A stretch of DNA of 12,074 nucleotides from JANNOG01 sp050329415 (lineage in GTDB: Bacteria > Actinomycetota > Actinomycetes > Actinomycetales > JBBAYJ01), in assembly GCA_050329415.1 (NCBI GenBank), contig JBHJOS010000025.1:1-12074 (forward strand). The letters run 5' to 3'. Each line of letters starts with the position of its first letter. The stretch's first letter is position 1. Under the pieces are notes generated by a model that was given only the letters and a program-made list of their open reading frames with translations, had not been told where the DNA came from and did no database searches. Both the position numbers and the translations under genes were made by a program. This document shows positions 1 through 6,217 of this stretch, in pieces.

Positions 1-261
1 CTCGGCGGTGTCACCGAACGCGACGAGCCCGATCTCCACCCGCCCGTCTTCCAGGAGTTCCTCGACGACGGCGGCCGTCGCGGCCTTGGCCTGCGCGAAC
101 TGGTCGTCGCTGACCGAACCGGACGTGTCGAAGGCCAGCACGAGGGTCGCCGACCCGGCACCCGAACCCGGTGCCCGGGTCTGTGCCTGCGCCCCCGCGG
201 CCACCGCGAGACCGGCGGCCAGCGCCAGGGCGGTCGTCACGACCGCGAGGAGGCGCCTCAC
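1..261 (-). CDS. Secreted VWA-domain protein of the Tad locus (5' part; runs off left edge)
   Basis: This is the N-terminal 87 codons of a gene that continues past the left edge. The translation begins VRRLLAVVTTALALAAG, a basic start followed by a hydrophobic stretch and an AQA/Q site near residue 26, which is a good Sec signal peptide. It is followed by a VWA fold start with the metal-binding MIDAS signature D45-T-S47-G-S49 after a hydrophobic beta strand, and then VEIGLVAFGD, the second core strand. The GTG start used here overlaps the cpaF stop as GTGA; a second in-frame GTG lies one codon upstream (264-262). In Tad loci the gene after cpaF is usually tadB. In actinobacteria I recall platform proteins with an N-terminal VWA domain, so this may be a VWA-TadB fusion or a separate VWA protein; the window cannot decide. 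VWA domains commonly bind protein ligands through a divalent metal. Confidence in VWA is high, in the exact role low. Confidence 0.82.
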   Translation of the reverse strand, partial: MRRLLAVVTTALALAAGLAVAAGAQAQTRAPGSGAGSATLVLAFDTSGSVSDDQFAQAKAATAAVVEELLEDGRVEIGLVAFGDTAE

Positions 262-1676
262 CACCGCCGGCCGGCCCGGCCGGGAACATGCCCGCCCGCG
301 GGTGGCGTGAAGACCACCGGGTCCAGGCCGCCCCCGCGCATGATCTGGGGCAGGAACGCCGGGTGCAGACCGGTGGCCACGAGCGCCGGCACGCCCGCCG
401 CGGCCTCGGCCCGGGCGAACGCGGAACCGGCCGGGTCACCGGCCGCCTCGGCGGTGCCGTGGTCGAGGACGAAGAGGTCCTGCATGGTGATGACGTCGCC
501 CTCCATGCCGGCGACCTCGGTGACGTGGGTGATGCGCCGGCCGCCGTCCTTCATCCGGGACTGGTGGACGACGACGTCGATGGCCGACGCGATCTGCTCC
601 CGGACGGCCCGGATCGGCAGCTCGACCCCGGCCAGCAGGACCATGGTCTCCAGTCGGCTCAGCATGTCGCGGGGGGAGTTGGCGTGCACGGTCGAGATGC
701 CCCCGTCGTGCCCGGTGTTCATCGCCTGGAGCATGTCCAGGGCGGCGGCGTCGCGGACCTCCCCGACGACGATGCGGTCGGGGCGCATCCGCAGGGCGTT
801 GCGGACCAGCTCGCGAATCCGCACCTCGCCCTTGCCCTCGATGTTGGGGGGCCGGCTCTCCAGCCGGAGCACGTGCTGCTGACGCAGCCGGAGCTCGGCG
901 GCGTCCTCGATCGTGATGATGCGCTCGTCGTCCGGGATGAAGTGGCTCAGCACGTTGAGTGTCGTCGTCTTGCCCGCCCCGGTGCCGCCGGACACCAGGA
1001 TGTTGAGACGTGCCGTCACGCACGCCTGGAGGAACCGGGCGACGGGCGATGTCAGGGTGCCGAAGCTGACGAGGTCGTCGACGGTCAGCGGCTCGGTCGA
1101 GAACTTCCGGATGGTCAGCAGGCTGCCGTCGACCGCCAGCGGCGGGATGACGGCGTTGACCCGGCTGCCGTCGGCCAGCCGGGCGTCGACCATGGGGCTG
1201 GACTCGTCGATCCGCCGGCCCACCTTGCCGACGATCTTGTCGATGGTGCGGCGCAGGTGCTCGTCGTCCATGAAGTGGGCGTCCACCTGGTAGAGACGCC
1301 CGCCCCGCTCGACGTACACCGACTCGGGGCCGTTCACCATGATCTCGGTGACGTCCTCGTCGCGCAGGAACGGTTCGATCGGCCCGTACCCGAGGATGTC
1401 GTCGGAGATGTTCTGCGCCAGGCGCACCCGGTCGGCCTGGGTCATCGGGTACGGGTTGACCGCCAGCTCGTCCTGCAGGGCGACGCGGACCCGGCTCTCG
1501 AGGTCCTCGACGGCGAGTTCCGCGTCGTAGAGCTTCGGGCCGAGGTTCTCCAGCAGGGTCTTGTGGACCCGTTCCCGCAGCTCGGCGAAGGGGTCGCGGG
1601 CCCGGGTCCGTCGCCGCCCCGCCACCCGCGGGGTCCGGGCGTCCCGGGCGGCCGCGATTCGCTCGCTGAACGACAC
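258..1676 (-). CDS. cpaF: CpaF/TadA secretion ATPase of the Tad (Flp) pilus
   Basis: This encodes a 472-residue type II/IV secretion ATPase, the cytoplasmic hexameric motor that would power pilin extension and retraction with TadB/TadC. Residues 85-200 form the CpaF N-terminal domain (ILGYGPIEPFL, TEIMVNGP, SRVNAVIPPL). Walker A is GGTGAGKTT at 230-238, the Asp box region starts at IITIEDAAEL (253-262), Walker B is RIVVGEVR at 301-308, and the His box is TGHDGGISTVHANS at 321-334. All catalytic motifs look intact and the length fits the family. The GTG start has a GGGAGG Shine-Dalgarno 6 bases upstream; it lies 3 bases after the cpaE stop, and the stop overlaps the VWA start (GTGA). The last 60 or so residues, rich in alanine, glycine and proline and ending GRAGRRW, look longer and less conserved than the usual CpaF tail, which I would expect to end soon after the FLPQI-like segment. 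Confidence 0.96.
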   Translation of the reverse strand: MSFSERIAAARDARTPRVAGRRRTRARDPFAELRERVHKTLLENLGPKLYDAELAVEDLESRVRVALQDELAVNPYPMTQADRVRLAQNISDDILGYGPIEPFLRDEDVTEIMVNGPESVYVERGGRLYQVDAHFMDDEHLRRTIDKIVGKVGRRIDESSPMVDARLADGSRVNAVIPPLAVDGSLLTIRKFSTEPLTVDDLVSFGTLTSPVARFLQACVTARLNILVSGGTGAGKTTTLNVLSHFIPDDERIITIEDAAELRLRQQHVLRLESRPPNIEGKGEVRIRELVRNALRMRPDRIVVGEVRDAAALDMLQAMNTGHDGGISTVHANSPRDMLSRLETMVLLAGVELPIRAVREQIASAIDVVVHQSRMKDGGRRITHVTEVAGMEGDVITMQDLFVLDHGTAEAAGDPAGSAFARAEAAAGVPALVATGLHPAFLPQIMRGGGLDPVVFTPPAGGHVPGRAGRRW

Positions 1677-1679
1677 GCG

Positions 1680-2891
1680 CTACCTCCCGAAGAAGTGGGA
1701 CCGCCGCTTGCCCCCTCTGCCCTTGTGGGGCGGCGCTGCGGTGGGGCCCTCGGCCGGCGGCGGGGTCGACCCGGCGACGTGGTCCTCCGCGAAGTCCTTG
1801 ATCGCCACGGAGACGGGGTGCCGCCCCTCGTCGAGCACCAGCGGCACCCCCCGGTTGATGGAGGCCGGCACGTCCCGGCTGCTGGGGACGTGCGCGGTGA
1901 TGGGGACCCGGAGCGTGCGCTCGACCTCGGCGATGGCGAGCCCGACCTTGGAGTCCGCGCGGTTGAGGACGATCCGCCACCGGTCGCGGGGGTAGTTGAG
2001 CAGGTCGAGCGTCTCGAGCGTGAGCTTGAGGTTCTTGAGCGCCGGAATGTCGAGGGTGGCGATGAGGACCATGACGTCGGACAGGTCGAAGGCGGCGAGG
2101 ACCTGGTCGTCGAAGGCGGGCGGGGTGTCGACGACGACGAAGTCGAAGTTCTCGCGCAGCACCTCGATGATCCGGGTGACGAGCGACGCCGGGATCGTCT
2201 CGGCCGCGCCGGGCTCCAGCGGCGCGACGAGGGTGGTGAGGCCCGGGGAGTGCGGCGTCAGCAGGGCCTGCAGGCCCGCGAAGTCGAGGTCGTCCTCGCC
2301 GAGCGGCACGGCGTCGGCGATGGTGTGGGCGGGGAAGAGCTGCAGGGCGATCGCGACGTCACCGAAGGCGAGGTCGAGGTCGAGGAGCACGACGTCGCGG
2401 CGGCCCTTGTCGGCGAGCGCGGCGGCGAGGTTGGTCGCCATGGTCGTCTTCCCCGCGCCCCCCTTGGCCGAGAACACGGTGACGACGGTCGCCCCGGAGC
2501 CCGGGCCGGTGTCGCCGACGCGTCCCGGGACGGCGCGCAGCGCGTCGGACAGCTCGTCGCTGCGCTTGACCGCCTCGGACAGGGCCGGCAGGTCCGACGT
2601 GAGGACTACCTCCCGGACCCCGCCGCGCAACGCCTCGGCGAGCAGGTTGGTGTCGATGGCGTCGCGGACCAGCACCACGCCGATGGCGCGCAGCCGCTGC
2701 TGCTCGGCGATGGCGACGGCCTCGTGGAGCGGGACCGAGGGGCCCAGGACCACGGTGAGCGGGAGCGGGTCGACGTCCAGCCGCTGCCGCAGCGCCGGCG
2801 TGGTCGTCACGGTCTCCGGCGTCGGGCCGCAGGCGTTCGCCATCCGCTGCGCCGTCACCACGTCGCCGTCCACGATCACCGTCCCCGTCAT
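1680..2891 (-). CDS. cpaE: CpaE/TadZ-like ParA-family ATPase of the Tad pilus
   Basis: This encodes a 403-residue protein with the two-part plan of CpaE/TadZ. Residues 1-115 form an alpha/beta domain resembling a degenerate response-regulator receiver. Residues 134-375 form a MinD/ParA-type P-loop ATPase. The deviant Walker A is KGGAGKTT at 143-150 with its signature lysine K143, followed by LLDLDLAFGDVA (switch I/A' region, 169-180) and the VVVDTPP Walker B-like strand at 252-258. In characterised Tad systems TadZ/CpaE sits at the cell pole and positions the secretion complex. The ATG start overlaps the cpaB stop as ATGA and has GGTGGAG 7 bases upstream. The C-terminus (381-403) is a basic, proline-rich tail ending KRRSHFFGR, possibly a membrane or partner contact; that is inference. 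A generic ParA or MinD chromosome protein is excluded by its position between cpaB and cpaF. Confidence 0.93.
   Translation of the reverse strand: MTGTVIVDGDVVTAQRMANACGPTPETVTTTPALRQRLDVDPLPLTVVLGPSVPLHEAVAIAEQQRLRAIGVVLVRDAIDTNLLAEALRGGVREVVLTSDLPALSEAVKRSDELSDALRAVPGRVGDTGPGSGATVVTVFSAKGGAGKTTMATNLAAALADKGRRDVVLLDLDLAFGDVAIALQLFPAHTIADAVPLGEDDLDFAGLQALLTPHSPGLTTLVAPLEPGAAETIPASLVTRIIEVLRENFDFVVVDTPPAFDDQVLAAFDLSDVMVLIATLDIPALKNLKLTLETLDLLNYPRDRWRIVLNRADSKVGLAIAEVERTLRVPITAHVPSSRDVPASINRGVPLVLDEGRHPVSVAIKDFAEDHVAGSTPPPAEGPTAAPPHKGRGGKRRSHFFGR
1683..1688 (-). promoter_or_regulatory. Shine-Dalgarno of cpaF
   Basis: Read on the minus strand this is GGGAGG, 6 bases before the GTG at 1676. It lies inside the last codons of cpaE and decides the cpaF start; no competing in-frame start has a comparable site. 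Confidence 0.75.
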
Positions 2892-3730
2892 CCCGTCACT
2901 CCACCGGAACTGACGAAGAGGTTGTTGAGCTCGTCGTCGGTGTAGCACCGCCGGGTGAAGTCCGGGCCCCCCTCGTCCGGCCGCAGGACGAAGTAGAGGG
3001 ACCCCCCGTCCTGCGCCCGGGTCAACTCGAGGGCACGGGTCTGGTCGACCTCGACGACGACGAAGCCGGGGGGAACCTCGGCCGCCCCGGCACCTGCCCC
3101 GTCGGCCGTCTCCGGCGGGACCCCGGCGCCCACGCCCGAGTCGGTCTGGGAGCCCACCGCGATGATCTGGGCGTCGGGCACCAGCACGCAGGTCCGCGGC
3201 CGGCCCTCGGGGGGTGCCGGCTCGTCCATGAGGACCGCGACCGTCGACCCGGCTCGCAGCCACGAGCTGCCGCGCTGGTTGTCGGGCAGGGCGAGCACCA
3301 TGGCCGCACGGCCCCGGGCCGCCGCCGTGCCCGCCTCGGCCGCGGGGTCGGGACTGAGCCCGAGCAGGTCGCCGCCCCCGGTGACCGGGCCGAGCTTGGC
3401 GTCGGAGATCTGGTCGCCCGGGTACACGTCGGTGAGGAACGCCAGGTCCTGCCGACCGTCGGGGATGTCGCCCACCCACGCCTCGGGGATCAGAGCCGAC
3501 TCGGAGACCGACTGCAGTGTGAGGGAGGTCTCCCCGTCGGCGCCGGCCTCGCCCACGACGTCGCCCAGGACCGTGCCCTGCCGGATGAAGTCGTTGGCCA
3601 CGACCACCCGCACGTCGGCGAACTGCGCCTCGGCCCGCCGGTCCGCCTGCAGCGCGTAGAGAATCACCAGCGCCGCCCCGACGGACGCGACGACCAGGGC
3701 GACGACGAGTGTCACGATCCGCGCAGCCAC
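2888..3730 (-). CDS. cpaB: CpaB/RcpC Flp pilus assembly protein (SAF domain)
   Basis: This encodes 280 residues with one N-terminal membrane anchor (about residues 5-27, VTLVVALVVASVGAALVILY). It is followed by a SAF domain (about 38-116) beginning VRVVVANDFIRQGTVL, in the pattern V.VA...I..GT.L, and closing with YPGDQISDAKL. Residues 140-250 match the RcpC/CpaB region (ALPDNQRGSSWLRAGSTVAVL, and TRALELTRAQDGGSLYFVLRP near the end). CpaB/RcpC is an envelope component of Tad pili; in diderms it works with the secretin. In an actinobacterium without a conventional outer membrane, its SAF domain may instead contact peptidoglycan or another pilus protein, which is inference. Cysteines 181 and 262 could form a disulfide outside the cell. 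The GTG start is fixed by a strong AAGGAGGT site. The gene starts a new segment after a 152-bp gap, and its stop overlaps the cpaE start. Confidence 0.9.
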   Translation of the reverse strand: MAARIVTLVVALVVASVGAALVILYALQADRRAEAQFADVRVVVANDFIRQGTVLGDVVGEAGADGETSLTLQSVSESALIPEAWVGDIPDGRQDLAFLTDVYPGDQISDAKLGPVTGGGDLLGLSPDPAAEAGTAAARGRAAMVLALPDNQRGSSWLRAGSTVAVLMDEPAPPEGRPRTCVLVPDAQIIAVGSQTDSGVGAGVPPETADGAGAGAAEVPPGFVVVEVDQTRALELTRAQDGGSLYFVLRPDEGGPDFTRRCYTDDELNNLFVSSGGVTG

Positions 3731-3740
3731 GACCGACGGA

Positions 3741-3748
3741 ACCTCCTT
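3741..3748 (-). promoter_or_regulatory. Strong Shine-Dalgarno of cpaB
   Basis: The minus-strand sequence AAGGAGGT matches the anti-Shine-Dalgarno over 8 bases. The spacing to the GTG at 3730 is slightly long, about 10-11 bases. It is among the best ribosome sites in the window and supports this GTG as the start and high translation of the cpaB-cpaE-cpaF unit. Confidence 0.8.
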
Positions 3749-3769
3749 ACCCCCGAGCGAAACAGTGTC

Positions 3770-3787
3770 GGCACCGGCGCCGATGCC
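3770..3787 (-). promoter_or_regulatory. Near-perfect 18-bp dyad in the cpaB leader
   Basis: Minus strand GGCATCGGCGCCGGTGCC is self-complementary except for one pair, which in the minus-strand RNA is a U-G wobble. It would fold as a 7-bp stem with a GCGC loop about 40 bases upstream of the cpaB start. No T tract follows on the minus strand (next bases GACACTGTTT), so it is not a textbook terminator of tadG. It could be a leader hairpin, a weak terminator or an operator half of this intergenic region. Confidence 0.4.
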
Positions 3788-3800
3788 TCCCGTGGGGGGC

Positions 3801-3850
3801 AGCGTACGTCCATCCGTGAAGTAGTAGGGCGATCGCCCCCGGATTCCGGG
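3801..3850 (-). promoter_or_regulatory. Putative promoter/operator region of the cpaB-cpaE-cpaF unit
   Basis: Two inverted repeats touch here: GGGCGATCGCCC, a perfect 12-bp palindrome (3827-3838), and CCCGGATTCCGGG (3838-3850), a 5-6 bp stem. On the minus strand TACGCT (3806-3801) fits the actinobacterial -10 pattern TAnnnT, but I see no good -35 hexamer 16-18 bases upstream. If TACGCT is a real -10, the 12-bp palindrome would be centred near -38, where activators of promoters lacking a -35 element often bind. The palindromes are seen in the sequence; the promoter assignment is inference. Confidence 0.3.
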
Positions 3851-3882
3851 TCAGGCGGAGCGCCCCTGCCCACCACCGGTGG

Positions 3883-5688
3883 TCACTCGATGAGATGGAC
3901 GTCCCTCGGGGCCGTCGCCGGCAGCGGCCCGGTGAGCCACGGGTGGCCGTTGTCCCGCAGCCGCACCCGATCGGCCAGATCGGGCAGGGCCGGCTCCATG
4001 ACCTGGATGCGCAGCCGCGCGACCGGCCCGGACGGGTCCTCCACGGTGATCCCGGTGCAGGTGAGGGCGTCGCACCCGGGCAGTGGCTGCCCGGGGGTCT
4101 CGTCGGTGACGAATCCGAGCCGGTACCCGGTGACGGGAACGGTGACCGGCGACTCGGGGAACCGCAGGTCGGTGACCGCCGAGTCGAGGTCGACCACGGG
4201 GAGGAGGAAGAACCGCGGGTCCTCGACCAGCTCGGGCGCCGTGAACTGCCACCGGAGGTCGGGCGCGCTGCCCACGACGCCCCCGTAGCACCCGGCGCCG
4301 TTCGTCGCGGTGAGGGTCCGGCCCGCCACGGTCCAGTCGGGCCGGTCCAGCAGGGGACCGGCGGGGCAGGCCGGCCCCGGCGTCGACAGCCGGCTCAGCA
4401 CGCCGCTCGACACGTCGGCGGCCCAGGCGCGCTGCTGGTCGGCGCCCGCCACGACGACGCTCTCGCCGACGGGCAGCGCGCGGGTGACGCCGGTGGCCGC
4501 GGTGCCCCGCGGGCTGGACCCGCGCGGCGTCGCCTCGTCGAGCAGGAGGACGTCGCCGTACCGGCCGGCCGGATCGCAGGCCGACGGCGGCGCGGTCGGC
4601 CCCGAGACGACCAGGTCGGCCGTGGTGCTCGCCCAGGCGACCGGCCGGGTCATGCCCAGGGCATCCGTGAACGGCGCGACGGGCGAGTCGCCCGCCACCG
4701 CGGCCCGGCCGACCCGCACCCGCCACGACCCACCGGCCTCCAGCACCTCCGCCGGGACGGTGAGCCGTAGCTGAGCGTCGAGCGGGTCCCCCACGAGCAC
4801 CCCGGGCTGTCCGGGCTGGAAGGCCCCGGGAACCCGCGCCGGTGTCCCGTCGCGGACCGAGCGGTACTCCGCCACCCAGGCGCCGGTGCTGGCGGCGGGG
4901 AACGTCGGAGGGAAGATCGTGACGTCGGCGACCAGCTGGTCCCCCTCGAGACCCGGACGGTAGGTCACGCCGAGGATCTGCGGCGGCACCCCGGCCGGCA
5001 CGAAGGACTCGGGCGCGTCCGGGACGGGCAGGACCGCGGGCTCCTGCGGTGACACGACATAGGTTCGCGGGCCGTCCGCCGGGCACTCCTCGGCGATCGC
5101 GAACGGCATCACCGGCAGCGGCGCCACGAGGGCCGCGCCGGCCGCGGCCGTCACCTCCACGGGGTCGACGCCCACGGCGGCGGCCAGCCCGACCTGGACC
5201 GTCGCCGGGGGAACGATCACCCGGGCCCGGGTCCCGACGTCGCCGCACGCCGACGGGTCGACGGCCGTCCCGCCCGATCCGAACTCCGGTGTGACGTCGT
5301 CCCCGTCCGGTCCGAGCACCTCGATGTCGCCGTTGCCCGGGTCGGCGTCGGTGAGCCGCTCCGCCATGTGCTGCCAGGTCGACACGTCCTCGCCGGGGAT
5401 GTCGTCCACGACGGCGTTGCCCTCCTCGACGAGTGACGTCGCCGCCGCCTCGACCGCGGCGCACGGGTCCGGCAACGCGCCGGCGGCGGCCAGCGCTGCC
5501 TGGTCGGCGACGGCCTCCACCCGGGCGTGGCGGGTGTAGACGTTGCCGAGGTCGACCGCCAGCGCGCCGGCCGCGAACAGCCCCGTCGCGACGACCGCCG
5601 TGATGACCGCGGTGGCGCCACGGTCGTCGCGCGGCCGCAGCGGCCCGGCAGGCCACCGGACTCGCCACCCGGTCCGGCCGAGGGTCAT
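3883..5688 (-). CDS. TadG-like pilus assembly protein with large uncharacterised extracellular region
   Basis: This encodes 601 residues. The N-terminus is TadG-like: a basic segment, then RGATAVITAVVATG and a hydrophobic anchor (about 24-47) leading into AVDLGNVYTRHARVEAVADQ (44-63), the hallmark of Flp pilus-assembly TadG-like proteins. After the GA.AV motif the +5 residue is isoleucine (I29) rather than glutamate, so it may be a plain anchor and not a prepilin-peptidase substrate. Residues 60-200 look like the usual TadG body (RVIVPPATVQVGL, then VTAAAGAALVAPLPVMPFAI). Residues 200-601 are a long, probably extracellular, valine/proline/glycine-rich region with no motif I recognise; it reads as beta-rich. 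There are eight cysteines (76, 148, 202, 371, 441, 467, 539, 544), an even number that would suit disulfides. The ATG overlaps the tadE stop (ATGA), so it is co-translated with tadE. I chose this ATG because upstream codons lie inside tadE. Confidence 0.83.
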   Translation of the reverse strand: MTLGRTGWRVRWPAGPLRPRDDRGATAVITAVVATGLFAAGALAVDLGNVYTRHARVEAVADQAALAAAGALPDPCAAVEAAATSLVEEGNAVVDDIPGEDVSTWQHMAERLTDADPGNGDIEVLGPDGDDVTPEFGSGGTAVDPSACGDVGTRARVIVPPATVQVGLAAAVGVDPVEVTAAAGAALVAPLPVMPFAIAEECPADGPRTYVVSPQEPAVLPVPDAPESFVPAGVPPQILGVTYRPGLEGDQLVADVTIFPPTFPAASTGAWVAEYRSVRDGTPARVPGAFQPGQPGVLVGDPLDAQLRLTVPAEVLEAGGSWRVRVGRAAVAGDSPVAPFTDALGMTRPVAWASTTADLVVSGPTAPPSACDPAGRYGDVLLLDEATPRGSSPRGTAATGVTRALPVGESVVVAGADQQRAWAADVSSGVLSRLSTPGPACPAGPLLDRPDWTVAGRTLTATNGAGCYGGVVGSAPDLRWQFTAPELVEDPRFFLLPVVDLDSAVTDLRFPESPVTVPVTGYRLGFVTDETPGQPLPGCDALTCTGITVEDPSGPVARLRIQVMEPALPDLADRVRLRDNGHPWLTGPLPATAPRDVHLIE

Positions 5689-6203
5689 GGCCCGGGGTCC
5701 GGGCAGCCGTAGGCCGGCGTGGTGTAGGCCTGCTCGGCACCGATCCGGGTGAGGGTGGTCGTCACCGTCGTCGTGCGTGGCTCGGTCCAGGGGATCGGGA
5801 TCAGGCCGCCGGCGATCTGCACCGGCTCCCACCACACGGAGACCTCAACCCGCTCGTCGATCCGCAGGTTCCCGTCGTCCGGCGGGTCCAACGGACGCCA
5901 GGTCGTCCGATCCCAGTTCGCGCCCGCCAGGGTGGTCGACTCCGACACCGCCTGCCGCCACTCGTCGCAGGCGTCGCCGTCCCCGCTCTCGTCCGTCACC
6001 ACGGCCGTGCGCACCAGCGAGGCGGCCTCGGCGGCGGCGTGCTGGGCGGTGAACATCTGGAAGAAGAGAATTCCGTACTGGAGGATTCCGAACATCAGAG
6101 TCAGCAGGATCGTGCTGATGATCGCGAACTCGACGGCGGCCGCGCCGGTGTCGACCCCTCGCCGGGCAGCAGACACGCGGAGGAGCCGGGCCACAACCGG
6201 CAT
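5685..6203 (-). CDS. tadE: TadE-like pseudopilin
   Basis: This encodes 172 residues with the TadE signature. A short basic leader is followed by DTGAAAVEFAIISTIL (18-33), where G20 precedes the cleavage site and E25 is the +5 glutamate recognised by Flp/TadV-type prepilin peptidases. A hydrophobic helix continues to about residue 51. The mature part is a small extracellular domain with cysteines 79 and 167. TadE pseudopilins are thought to help initiate Flp pilus assembly. The ATG lies 14 bases after the stop of the ABC membrane gene, without an evident Shine-Dalgarno, which suggests dependence on upstream translation; GTG codons at residues 4 and 10 are weaker start alternatives. The stop overlaps the start of the TadG-like gene. 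No prepilin peptidase gene is visible in the window. Confidence 0.9.
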   Translation of the reverse strand: MPVVARLLRVSAARRGVDTGAAAVEFAIISTILLTLMFGILQYGILFFQMFTAQHAAAEAASLVRTAVVTDESGDGDACDEWRQAVSESTTLAGANWDRTTWRPLDPPDDGNLRIDERVEVSVWWEPVQIAGGLIPIPWTEPRTTTVTTTLTRIGAEQAYTTPAYGCPDPGP

Positions 6204-6217
6204 GATGACACCGTTAG

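Noticed and set aside
261..290. Alternating CCGG/GGCC run near the cpaF 3' end
   Set aside because: Coding sequence of the Pro/Gly/Arg-rich CpaF tail; the pattern follows from GC-rich codons and gives no independent sign of a repeat element.
171..2945. A plus-strand open frame of over 900 codons opposite cpaF and cpaE
   Set aside because: It is a wobble shadow: in very GC-rich DNA the frame opposite a real gene rarely meets stops. The translation is rich in Arg/Gly/Asp/Val with no domain, while the minus strand has complete, motif-bearing genes with good starts.
3731..3882. Search for a small Flp pilin gene in the gap between the tadG-like gene and cpaB
   Set aside because: At 152 bases the gap is too short for a typical pilin gene plus signals, and no frame shows the GxxxxEY-type leader and hydrophobic helix. 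The pilin must be elsewhere.
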